Shown: piece after piece, positions 1-5,179 of the stretch
Layout of the letters: each line of letters begins with the position of its first letter
How positions within the stretch are numbered: position 1 is the stretch's first letter
Source of the DNA: Thermofilum sp.
GTDB taxonomy: Archaea; Thermoproteota; Thermoprotei; Thermofilales; Thermofilaceae
Assembly: GCA_020832965.1 (NCBI GenBank)
Contig: JAJHRM010000107.1
Span: 1 to 8,388 of the forward strand
Length of the DNA: 8,388 bases
Direction of reading: 5' to 3'
Position numbers and translations under genes: made by a program
The notes under the pieces: generated by a model
The model's database searches: none
Seen by the model: only the letters and a program-made list of their open reading frames with translations
What the model was told of the DNA's origin: nothing

Positions 1-39
1 GCTCATGAGCAATTCAAGGAGTTTATTAACTTTTTGTAG
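1..39 (+). CDS. Possible C-terminal tail of an upstream gene (partial)
   Basis: Frame 1 is open from the window edge and reads AHEQFKEFINFL before a TAG at 37-39. The composition (charged and aromatic residues, no odd codons) resembles the end of a real protein, but twelve residues cannot identify a family. There is no start in the window. It lies on the same strand as the PIN fragment and ends 136 nt before it. It could equally be chance; the sequence left of the window would decide. Confidence 0.3.
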   Translation, partial: AHEQFKEFINFL

Positions 40-145
40 CAGCGTGTAGTGTAGGGTTAGATAACCTGCTGAGTTGTTTTACAACTTCTCCCGCGCGCGA
101 GGGTAGTTAGCTCTTCAGCCTCGAGAGCCCTACACCGGGGGCAAA

Positions 146-175
146 GTTTTTAAGTACTTTGGTTCTTAAGTACTT
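146..175 (+). promoter_or_regulatory. TATA-type promoter with two copies of a palindromic decamer
   Basis: A TTTTTAAG box at 147-154 has its centre about 25 nt before the GTG at 176, the spacing expected for a leaderless archaeal transcript. The decamer TTAAGTACTT occurs at 150-159 and again at 166-175; each contains the perfect 8-bp palindrome AAGTACTT and the copies are 16 bp apart. One overlaps the TATA box and the other abuts the start, which is where a dimeric repressor would block transcription. That this is an operator is inference from position and symmetry. Confidence 0.5.
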
Positions 176-409
176 GTGGTCGAGCGCGCGCGCGCGGGCT
201 GGCGTGGATTGAGAGTAATGGACCTCCCGCTGGAGGAGGAGGCGCTGGCAGCCGACCTTGCGGAGAAGATGGGCTTGGACTTTGACGACGGTCTTCACTA
301 CTACGTGGCGAAGAAGCTGAATGCCGTGATTGTCAGCTACGACAGGGACTTCGACGGGCTGGATGTGGAGCGGTTGGAGCCGAGGGAGCTCGTACGAGAA
401 AACAGCTAG
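176..409 (+). pseudogene. C-terminal half of a PIN-domain (VapC-like) protein
   Basis: The 77 residues match the second half of a PIN ribonuclease domain: a helix rich in E/A (residues 20-31), then GLDFDDGLHYYVAKKLNAVIV (about 33-53) followed by SYDRDF (54-59), the usual 'gls..Da...A......ivT.DrdF' arrangement carrying the two C-terminal acidic positions. The N-terminal half, with the first catalytic Asp and the central Glu, is absent, and a TAA at 167-169 closes the frame upstream. VapC proteins are normally about 130 residues, so this one is unlikely to cleave RNA. A promoter sits at leaderless distance from the GTG start, with an ATG at 218 as an alternative. It converges on the 435-1118 gene with a 25-nt gap. 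No antitoxin gene is next to it. The family call is fairly safe; whether the fragment is still expressed is unknown. Confidence 0.65.
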
Positions 410-434
410 CGAGCTGCACGCGCTGCCGGGCGCG

Positions 435-1118
435 CTACTCGATGACTGCTCCGTAGACTGTGTCGATGCCGAGCTGCTCCGCTCGCCCTAGTGCCTCCTT
501 GTCGATGTTGACTGCGACGATGATGAGCTTCTCCGCCTTCCTCCCGAGGATCTTCTCCACGATCCCCGCCTTCTCGTAGAACCACTCCACATCCTCCAGC
601 TCCGCGTGGGACTTCACCTCCACCAGGTACACCTTCTCGTCGTGCACGTACACATCAACCTCGATCCTCGCACCCCTCCTGTAGAACCTCCCATCAACAT
701 CCGTGTAGATGAACTTCTCCACCCTCCCAGGCTCAATACCCCTCTCCTCCAGAGCGTGCCGGTAGAGCTCGAGGACAGTCCTCTCGAGGTCCCTACCCCA
801 CCTCCTCCCAAGAGAGCCAACAGCCACCTTAAGCTCGCCAACCGCTCGGGTCAGCTCCTCTAGCCGCCTCCCATGCCCCTCAAGAATCTTGGAGTGCTCC
901 TCCAGAATCCTCGTGTGCTCCTCAAGGAACTTGGAGTGTTCCCTAAGGAGCTTGGAGTGCTTATCCAGAATATCGAAAGTCTTCTCAAAGCCCTCCTTCA
1001 TGTAGCTTGCCAAGAGCTTCACGGCTTCAGCCATCTCCCGCATCTCCTCAGACCTAGCCCTCAAAACAGCCCTTGTCACAACTTCTTCCAGTCGTTGCCA
1101 GTCCAGCTCCGCGCCCAC
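435..1118 (-). CDS. Coiled-coil protein with PD-(D/E)XK nuclease fold (DUF3782-like)
   Basis: A 227-residue protein in two parts. Residues about 7-105 are a long charged helix; within it residues 54-88 are five consecutive heptads of the form H-(S/T/G)-(K/R)-x-L-x-E, a textbook coiled coil. Residues about 106-227 have the PD-(D/E)XK signature: a helix with E112, Asp155 in IEVDVYV, then E167-x-K169 in YLVEVKS, followed by a helix and a strand (KLIIVAVNI). Archaeal DUF3782 proteins share this layout and are common in crenarchaea; their substrate and role are not established, and nuclease activity is inferred from the motif. The start is GTG at 1118, because the frame closes at a TAA 21 nt upstream and a TATA box lies 26 nt before it. 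The gene begins 40 nt beyond the last CRISPR repeat on the strand from which the array appears to be transcribed, so read-through from the array is possible. Confidence 0.8.
   Translation of the reverse strand: MGAELDWQRLEEVVTRAVLRARSEEMREMAEAVKLLASYMKEGFEKTFDILDKHSKLLREHSKFLEEHTRILEEHSKILEGHGRRLEELTRAVGELKVAVGSLGRRWGRDLERTVLELYRHALEERGIEPGRVEKFIYTDVDGRFYRRGARIEVDVYVHDEKVYLVEVKSHAELEDVEWFYEKAGIVEKILGRKAEKLIIVAVNIDKEALGRAEQLGIDTVYGAVIE
855..959 (-). repeat. Five 21-bp tandem units encoding coiled-coil heptads
   Basis: Within the nuclease-fold gene, five imperfect 21-bp units encode HSKLLRE, HSKFLEE, HTRILEE, HSKILEG and HGRRLEE (residues 54-88). The units differ from each other at the DNA level, so the expansion is not recent. 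Repeat number could vary between strains and would lengthen the coiled coil by a heptad each time. Confidence 0.75.
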
Positions 1119-1140
1119 GATGGCTGTAGCACAATTTTAC

Positions 1141-1148
1141 ATTTAAGC
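1141..1148 (-). promoter_or_regulatory. TATA box for the coiled-coil nuclease-fold gene
   Basis: On the minus strand the sequence GAAAGGCTTAAATG carries a purine-rich BRE-like stretch and a TATA-like GCTTAAAT whose centre is about 26 nt upstream of the GTG start at 1118. It lies only 11 nt beyond the terminal CRISPR repeat. This gives the gene its own start site independent of the array. Confidence 0.5.
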
Positions 1149-1158
1149 CTTTCGCGAT

Positions 1159-1583
1159 CTTTCAATTCTTTCTGAGTTGCATCTTTTTCTCTTGACGTGT
1201 GTGAGGAGGTAGCTCCTAAGCTCGCTTTCAATTCTTTCTGAGTTGCATCCTACGCAGTTACAGTTACCCGGAACCCACCGCTACTATAAGCTTTCAATTC
1301 TTTCTGAGTTGCATCGCATCAGTATGAGCGAGCTACAAACCGCGCTGATACTATTCATCTTTCAATTCTTTCCGAGTTGCATCTTGCAGTTTTTGTGTAC
1401 TGTTCATCGTCAATACTTGTACACTTTCAATTCTTTCCGAGTTGCATCGCATACGGGGTGAGATTGAGCACCACCTGCCCCAGCGCTGTTATCTTTCAAT
1501 TCTTTCCGAGTTGCATCCTGGTCGAGGTGGCGCGGGGGTGGTGCTTAAACATAGTGCTCTTTCAATTCTTTCCGAGTTGCATC
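1159..1583 (-). CRISPR. CRISPR array, seven 25-bp repeats and six spacers
   Basis: Repeats are at 1159-1183, 1225-1249, 1291-1315, 1359-1383, 1424-1448, 1493-1517 and 1559-1583. On the plus strand each begins CTTTCAATTC and ends GAGTTGCATC. Spacers are 41, 41, 43, 40, 44 and 41 nt. Read on the minus strand the repeat ends in ATTGAAAG, the 8-nt crRNA 5' tag known from crenarchaeal type I systems, so transcription is most likely leftwards. Repeats split into two groups at one position: the three at 1159-1315 have TTTCTGAG and the four at 1359-1583 have TTTCCGAG. No repeat is degenerate at either end. No cas gene is in the window, so processing would depend on cas genes elsewhere. Spacer targets cannot be judged without a search. 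Confidence 0.97.
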
Positions 1584-1670
1584 TGAAGCGTATTTTCTCA
1601 TTGTTGCTTATATGCTTTTCGCTCTCCCGTGAGAAGCCTGCAAAACTGCCCCGCACCCCAAACTCGCAGA
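1584..1670 (-). promoter_or_regulatory. CRISPR leader with TATA-type promoter
   Basis: On the minus strand GAAAAGCATATAAGC (plus 1606-1620) contains a TATA box centred near 1611, about 28 nt before the first repeat at 1583. Transcription would therefore begin within a few bases of the repeat edge, as expected for a crenarchaeal array promoter. No comparable space exists at the other end of the array, where a gene starts 40 nt from the last repeat; this supports the leader being on the right. The leader's outer limit is not visible; the boundary given stops where the palindromes begin. Confidence 0.7.
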
Positions 1671-1672
1671 TT

Positions 1673-1777
1673 GGAAGCTTCTGAAGCTTCCCGACTGGAA
1701 GCTTCCCACAATTCCCGCTTTAAGCCGGGAATTCCCCCCAATTCTCTTTTCAAAATAGCTTCCCGACGGGAAGCTTC
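1673..1777. repeat. Cluster of palindromes and a duplicated 21-bp dyad
   Basis: The palindrome GAAGCTTC occurs at 1674-1681, 1683-1690, 1698-1705 and 1770-1777. A 21-bp unit (arms AGCTTCCCG and CGGGAAGCT with flanking bases) occurs at 1685-1705 and 1757-1777 with 20 of 21 positions equal; in the second copy the arms are perfect over 9 bp around a single central base. Between them, 1710-1733 is another dyad with arms AATTCCCG and CGGGAATT around 8 nt. No convincing gene covers this stretch. It lies between the CRISPR leader and a 37-bp repeat. It could be a protein-binding region, a set of RNA hairpins or the remains of a mobile element. Confidence 0.75.
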
Positions 1778-1812
1778 ATAAAGATTCATGAGTGTTCGCG
1801 TTGGTATGCCTT
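1776..1812. repeat. 37-bp direct repeat, copy 1
   Basis: This stretch matches 2476-2512 at 34 of 37 positions without gaps, at an offset of exactly 700 bp. The mismatches are at 1792, 1801 and 1802. It begins where the second 21-bp dyad ends and lies about 70 nt past the stop codon of the membrane-protein gene on the minus strand. On the minus strand one frame is open through both copies, reading GIPTRTLMNLYE here, but the surrounding frame does not look like a conserved protein. Confidence 0.85.
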
Positions 1813-1882
1813 GATAAACGACAAGTCCTTTATCGCGCCATAGCGAGCTACTTGGCAAAAGCATGCTGAGCTCTTCCAGGTA

Positions 1883-2380
1883 CTAGAGCATGTTTAAAGC
1901 CAGTACGTATAAGGTAAGGACGAGTAGCACGAGTAGGGTAAGGCCTAGGAGAAAACTCTTCTCTATTTTAAAGGCTCTTAGCAGCATGGTCATCGACGGA
2001 ACCCCGACTCCGATGAACAATGGAAACAGGGCGTAAGGTGCGACTCTAAGGAAACAAGCCAGCAGGAAGGCCAGGGCATATAAGACCATCCCGTAGCCGA
2101 ATAGAATCGCTACGAACATCAGCCTTGCTTTCCACCTGCCCATCCTGCTTGCTTTCTCAGCGAGTTTACTGTAATCGATGAGGGACTGGAGGAGGGAGTC
2201 GAGAAATATCCCCACCGCTATGCCGACGGAAACCGCCAAGGCAAAGTTCAAAAAATCACTAGAGACAACTCCAAGGTAGTATAGTGAAAAACCGCCTAGC
2301 ATGAATACGAGCAAAAACAATGCCATGATGATTGCTCGTGGCTTCCACCACTCAATTAGCTTTCTCAACCCTTCATTCAT
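1883..2380 (-). CDS. Five-helix integral membrane protein of unknown function
   Basis: I do not recognise a family. From the ATG at 2380 the product is 165 residues: a short polar N-terminus (MNEGLRKLIEWWKPR), then hydrophobic segments at about residues 16-37, 42-63, 86-110, 113-133 and 141-163, with the only long polar loop at about 64-85. There are no catalytic motifs or signal peptide. The frame is open to an ATG at 2479, but a strong TATA box (TTTTATAA, minus strand) is centred about 29 nt before the 2380 ATG and downstream of the 2479 one, so the longer start would not be transcribed from it; 2380 is preferred. The gene sits between two copies of a 37-bp repeat and 152 nt downstream of another membrane-protein gene on the same strand, with its own promoter, so the two may work together without being a tight operon. 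Confidence 0.7.
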   Translation of the reverse strand: MNEGLRKLIEWWKPRAIIMALFLLVFMLGGFSLYYLGVVSSDFLNFALAVSVGIAVGIFLDSLLQSLIDYSKLAEKASRMGRWKARLMFVAILFGYGMVLYALAFLLACFLRVAPYALFPLFIGVGVPSMTMLLRAFKIEKSFLLGLTLLVLLVLTLYVLALNML

Positions 2381-2405
2381 AATATCCACTTTTCTTTCAC
2401 TATAG

Positions 2406-2413
2406 TTATAAAA
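2406..2413 (-). promoter_or_regulatory. TATA box for the five-helix membrane protein
   Basis: The minus strand reads AGAAAAATTTTATAACTATA here, one of the clearest TATA boxes in the window, in an AT-rich block. Its centre is 29-30 nt before the ATG at 2380, implying a leaderless or nearly leaderless message. It is the main reason for rejecting the longer open frame that starts at 2479. Confidence 0.6.
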
Positions 2414-2475
2414 TTTTTCTAATAACTCCTTTAAATTTTTTCTGCTAGTCACCTTAGCGCACCCTATGGAGAAGC

Positions 2476-2512
2476 TCATAAAGATTCATGAATGTTCGCG
2501 GAGGTATGCCTT
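2476..2512. repeat. 37-bp direct repeat, copy 2
   Basis: Partner of 1776-1812, offset exactly 700 bp, with 34 of 37 positions equal. A shared GAAGC just outside aligns if one base is gapped. It lies about 20 nt past the stop codon of the zinc-ribbon gene on the minus strand, so each copy follows a gene. On the minus strand it reads GIPPRTFMNLYE in the frame open in copy 1: of the three differences one is synonymous and two change a residue, which does not suggest protein selection. Confidence 0.85.
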
Positions 2513-2532
2513 TGACAAAATAATTGAGCGCT

Positions 2533-3399
2533 CTAGGGTTTCAGGGACTGGCTTTCCTCTTTTATGAGTAGTAGGATTTTGTCTGGTATCATGTATTGTT
2601 TGCCACAGTTATTGCATGTTATTTCTCGTAGCCTTTTGTCTAGGAGGGTTTGAGCTCCGCAATATGGACACTTTATGGTTATTGTCTCGTCGGGGTTTAG
2701 GATGAATTCTCTCGCGTATGACCGGTACACCGTATATTGCTTGACCAGGCTGTATAGGTTTTCCTTGAAGCTGTTTTTCGCGGCTTCATCTTTAAACTCT
2801 AGGACAACTGTACCGCCGTTTCGCGGCTTTAAAACTAGTGAATTGGGAACGGTTCCGTCGATTATGGTTATGTCTTCTAGGGGTATTTCCATGGATGCTT
2901 TATCATAGTCATTTAGAAAGCTGAGAAAGAGGGCAGTGACCATCATAGTCATAGGCAAGGCGTACAGAAAAAGAATGATCGTGTTCGCAGCGTTGTAAGA
3001 GGAAAAATAGTAGAGGGCAGGTAAAAAGACTTGGAATAAAATTAGTGGCAATAAAGCAAAGAGAAGGGGCATTACTCTCTTCAAAGTGGGGCTAGTGGTC
3101 TTCGACAAAACCACTGGGAGGCGGCCCAGCATATAAGACAGGTGTATGATCCTCTTATTTGTCAACAACAGGTCTCCCAGGACAAGCTTTTTACCTCTCT
3201 CCTGGTTATCGCCTTCGCCTTTTTCAATATGGGCCAGTACTTTTTTGTATACCTGAACCACTCTTTCATCTGGGGTCAAAGTTACAAAATCTCTCCATTT
3301 CTCTTTCTCTTGTTCCCTGTAGCTAGTATAGTTTACTTTGAAACTGATTAGTAAAGCATTATGAGAATGAACTTGCAACGTGGGGAAAATGTTCCTCAT
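2533..3399 (-). CDS. Membrane protein with split PH/GRAM-like domain and C-terminal zinc ribbon
   Basis: A 288-residue protein of no family I can name. Residues about 38-100 contain TPDERVVQVYKKVLA and LGDLLLTNKRIIHLSY, the 'switched-on... lTnkRii' pattern of PH-like/GRAM-like domains that bind lipid or membrane. Two hydrophobic helices follow at about 108-131 and 138-162. Residues 170-220 (MEIPLEDITIIDG, then a strand pair and a helix EAAKNSFKENLYSLV) look like the rest of the same PH-like fold, so the membrane hairpin seems to be inserted in it. The C-terminus has a zinc ribbon with Cys244, Cys247, Cys262 and Cys265 (CPYCG...CNNCG). The sequence suggests a membrane-anchored cytoplasmic protein; its task is unknown. 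The start is uncertain: a TATA box at 3411-3418 is only about 15 nt before the 3399 ATG, so a TTG at 3378 is an alternative. The conserved part begins after residue 30 either way. Confidence 0.7.
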   Translation of the reverse strand: MRNIFPTLQVHSHNALLISFKVNYTSYREQEKEKWRDFVTLTPDERVVQVYKKVLAHIEKGEGDNQERGKKLVLGDLLLTNKRIIHLSYMLGRLPVVLSKTTSPTLKRVMPLLFALLPLILFQVFLPALYYFSSYNAANTIILFLYALPMTMMVTALFLSFLNDYDKASMEIPLEDITIIDGTVPNSLVLKPRNGGTVVLEFKDEAAKNSFKENLYSLVKQYTVYRSYAREFILNPDETITIKCPYCGAQTLLDKRLREITCNNCGKQYMIPDKILLLIKEESQSLKP

Positions 3400-3410
3400 A
3401 GCTCAATACA

Positions 3411-3418
3411 CTTATATG
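3411..3418 (-). promoter_or_regulatory. TATA box upstream of the zinc-ribbon membrane protein
   Basis: The minus strand reads AACATATAAGTG. Its centre is about 15 nt from the ATG at 3399, closer than at other genes in the window, and would place the transcript start near 3388, inside the frame. Either the gene starts at the TTG at 3378 or another box, such as the weaker AAATTATTAG near 3440, drives it. Confidence 0.35.
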
Positions 3419-3447
3419 TTTAGACGTTTGGGATACTAATAATTTTA

Positions 3448-3579
3448 TCACAAATGGGCTTTCCCCTCAAATTTGTCCCGGCTTACCCACATGTTTTTGG
3501 GAGCATGACATAAGTAAATGGCCTCAAAGGCATGAGGCATTATGACATTTAGAGGGGCTGAAGCATCAAAAAGCATCAT
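3448..3579 (-). pseudogene. vapC: Truncated VapC toxin (first part of a PIN domain)
   Basis: The frame opens with ATG ATG and reads MMLFDASAPLNVI, the standard start of archaeal VapC PIN domains with the first catalytic Asp at residue 5. After about residue 13 the resemblance fades and a TGA stops it at 43 residues; the family is about 130 long. The central Glu and the C-terminal acidic pair are therefore missing and the product should be inactive. It overlaps the end of the antitoxin gene by 14 nt, the normal vapBC arrangement, so it is the toxin of that operon. A small inverted repeat (GCCTCA/TGAGGC, 3521-3538) lies just past the recognisable part. No other frame downstream continues the PIN domain, so the loss looks like a deletion or replacement of the 3' part, not a single frameshift. 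Confidence 0.65.
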
Positions 3580-3781
3580 TTTTTTCACGGCTTTCTCTAA
3601 TGCTGTTGACAATCTCATCAAGGGGGATTTTTCTAAGGATTGCTTGAGCTTCATTAAGTTTTCTCTTTATTTCTTCTTCCTCTAAGGCTCTCCTTATTAC
3701 CTTGCTTACTGAAATATTGTACTTTTTGATCTTTTCATATAGCTCTCTTTTAACCTTTGCAGACACCGTAATGTACTGCAT
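3566..3781 (-). CDS. vapB: VapB-type antitoxin (ribbon-helix-helix-like)
   Basis: The 71-residue protein begins MQYITVSAKVKRELYEKIKKY, a short strand plus helix typical of VapB/CopG-type DNA-binding N-termini, followed by NISVSKVIRRALEEEEIKRK (second helix) and a charged tail (about 45-71) that would bind and neutralise the toxin. The frame is open 35 codons further upstream, but that extension is hydrophobic and unrelated to antitoxins, and a TATA box (TTTTTATC) is centred about 28 nt before the ATG at 3781; this start is preferred. It overlaps the vapC remnant by 14 nt. By analogy it would repress its own operon. With the toxin broken it may persist as a regulator or as an antidote to other VapC toxins in the cell; that is inference. 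Confidence 0.8.
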   Translation of the reverse strand: MQYITVSAKVKRELYEKIKKYNISVSKVIRRALEEEEIKRKLNEAQAILRKIPLDEIVNSIRESREKNDAF

Positions 3782-3805
3782 AAATTGTAAGTCTAGAAAG
3801 TAGTG

Positions 3806-3813
3806 GATAAAAA
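3806..3813 (-). promoter_or_regulatory. TATA box for vapBC
   Basis: The minus strand reads AATTTTTATCC, centred about 28 nt upstream of the vapB ATG at 3781. The spacing fits a leaderless transcript and settles the short vapB start. No obvious inverted repeat for autoregulation is visible between the box and the gene. Confidence 0.55.
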
Positions 3814-3960
3814 TTACTACAAAGTCTTCTGGAATGAGAAGAATAGCATTAGGTATGCAAAGAAAAACCATACTTCTGGCCTGCATCTTAAGCGTGAAAA
3901 TATTTTTCAGTTAGCTCGTAAAGGATATAGCTCACATGGTTTAGATAGATGTGGCCCGCT

Positions 3961-4785
3961 ATGTCCATAGAAGTAAGGCCACTGAAAAGCCCCCAAGAGT
4001 TTAAGCAGGCAATAGAAGTCCAGCGTTCCGCTTGGGGCATGCCTGACCTCGAGGTTATACCTACCCGGATACTCATCGCGATATCCAGGAATAGCGGTAT
4101 CGTTCTTGGAGCATTCGACGGGGGAAAGCTTGTAGGCTACTCCTTTGGTTTCCTTGCGAGGGACAAGTATGGTCTCTACCTGTACAGCCACCATACGGGC
4201 GTAGTTAAAGAGTACGAGGGTCAGGGCGTAGGCTTCCTCCTAAAGGCGAAGCAGAGGGAATACGCCTTGAAAATGGGTCTGTCAAGGGTAAAGTGGACAT
4301 TCGACCCGCTTCAGAGCAGGAACTCGTACTTCAACTTCACTAAGCTTGGAGCCGTGGCCAGGGCCTTCTACCCGAACTACTACGGCGAGCTTTTCGACGA
4401 GCTGAACTACGGGCTGCCGACCGACAGGGTTGTAGCCGAGTGGTTCCTGAGGAGCAGGAGGGTGGAGAGCAGGGTCAGCGGCAGGATTGCTGAGCCAAGC
4501 CTTGGGGACGCGCGGCACGCAATAGAAGTGTCCAAGGGGAAGCCGGTCTTCACCAGGGTGGCTTCCCAAAAGGTCCTGGTCAGGATCCCCCTAGACATCA
4601 ACAGGGTGAAAGCTAAGGACCTCCGCCTCGCGCTCGCTTGGCGCTTGTCCTTGAGGAGGGCGCTCCAGCTCTACTTCAGGCTGGGGTACATCGCTTCTCA
4701 CTACGTCAAGCTGGACGACAGCTACGGGGCGCACGTCTTAGTGAGGAAGCCTTTGAGGCAGATACTCGAGGACCAAGCCTACTAG
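3961..4785 (+). CDS. GNAT-family acyltransferase, COG3375 type
   Basis: The 274-residue product follows the layout of the COG3375 family of large GNAT proteins. Residue numbers are from the chosen start. Residues 2-25 are IEVRPLKSPQEFKQAIEVQRSAWG; 48-69 the central strands (VLGAFDGGKLVGYSFGF); 75-96 contain HHTGVVKEYEGQGVGFLLK, the acyl-CoA pyrophosphate loop with Q-G-V-G; then WTFDPLQSRNSYFNFTKLGA (112-131) and YGLPTDRVVAEWFL (150-163), both diagnostic of this family. The C-terminal third (from about 170) is a second, poorly characterised part. Acyl transfer from acetyl- or succinyl-CoA to an amine is expected; the acceptor is unknown. The start is ATG 3961, because MSIEVRPL matches the usual family N-terminus; ATG 3949 in frame would add four residues. 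The gene is divergent from vapB and stands alone. Confidence 0.8.
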   Translation: MSIEVRPLKSPQEFKQAIEVQRSAWGMPDLEVIPTRILIAISRNSGIVLGAFDGGKLVGYSFGFLARDKYGLYLYSHHTGVVKEYEGQGVGFLLKAKQREYALKMGLSRVKWTFDPLQSRNSYFNFTKLGAVARAFYPNYYGELFDELNYGLPTDRVVAEWFLRSRRVESRVSGRIAEPSLGDARHAIEVSKGKPVFTRVASQKVLVRIPLDINRVKAKDLRLALAWRLSLRRALQLYFRLGYIASHYVKLDDSYGAHVLVRKPLRQILEDQAY

Positions 4786-4885
4786 AAACCCTCTGAGAAA
4801 GAGCTGGCTTGCTGCGGTGTATGCATGCCAGTGAGCGCAGCGCGCTAAGAGCCCTAGGAAGCTTCTCCCAGCTAGAATTGGAAAG

Positions 4886-4894
4886 CTTAAAAAT
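4886..4894 (+). promoter_or_regulatory. TATA box for the ribbon-helix-helix gene
   Basis: GGAAAGCTTAAAAATAG gives a purine-rich BRE-like stretch and a TATA-like CTTAAAAAT centred about 30 nt before the ATG at 4920. This supports the short start and argues that the upstream part of the open frame, from 4809, is not translated. Confidence 0.5.
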
Positions 4895-4919
4895 AGCGGC
4901 AAAGGTATTACTTGGTAGT

Positions 4920-5150
4920 ATGACTAATGTGAAGATAAGCATAAGTATACCCGAAGCTATCCTAAGGAGGGTAGACGATCTATCCAGGTCGATGAAGATA
5001 AGCCGCAGCGAGCTGATCACCAGGATACTAGTTGAGGCCCTGAGCGCGGAGGCAGGCAGTGAGTCTCCCAAGCATCCCACTGTCTTATGGAAGCTTAGCA
5101 AAGAGGGGCACTACAGGCTTAGATCTCCGAGGCACCGTGGCGCGCGCTAG
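4920..5150 (+). CDS. CopG-like ribbon-helix-helix DNA-binding protein
   Basis: A 76-residue protein. Residues 3-47 (NVKISISIPEAILRRVDDLSRSMKISRSELITRILVEALS) are a classic ribbon-helix-helix: strand VKISISIP, helix A EAILRRVDDLSRSM, turn KISRSE, helix B LITRILVEALS. Such dimers bind operator DNA in the major groove through the strand. The 28-residue tail is basic (HYRLRSPRHRGAR) and resembles no partner-binding segment I know. The frame is open to 4809, but the RHH strand normally sits at the N-terminus and the promoter lies just upstream of 4920. It is followed by the remains of what may be a protease gene on the same strand, so it may have been the regulator or antitoxin of a two-gene unit. 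Family call firm, target unknown. Confidence 0.8.
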   Translation: MTNVKISISIPEAILRRVDDLSRSMKISRSELITRILVEALSAEAGSESPKHPTVLWKLSKEGHYRLRSPRHRGAR

Positions 5151-5179
5151 AAGTGGGTAGTTGAGGAGGATGAAGAGGA

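Noticed and set aside
606..1175. Plus-strand open frames over the coiled-coil gene.
   Set aside because: Shadows of the minus-strand gene; their repeats mirror the heptad-coding units.
1243..1684. Open frames with repeated FQFFPSCI or LSILSELH motifs.
   Set aside because: These are the CRISPR repeats read as protein.
1598..1864. 88-codon minus-strand open frame upstream of the CRISPR array.
   Set aside because: Its EAS and REA repeats are just translations of the GAAGCTTC palindromes, and it runs through the array promoter; no conserved domain is visible.
176..3579. The C-terminal PIN half at 176-409 (+) and the N-terminal VapC part at 3448-3579 (-) could be one gene split by an inversion of 176-3447.
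   Set aside because: The orientations would fit a single inversion, but one part is GC-rich and the other AT-rich, the N-terminal part loses PIN similarity before its stop, and the C-terminal half has its own well-placed promoter. More likely two separate broken genes.
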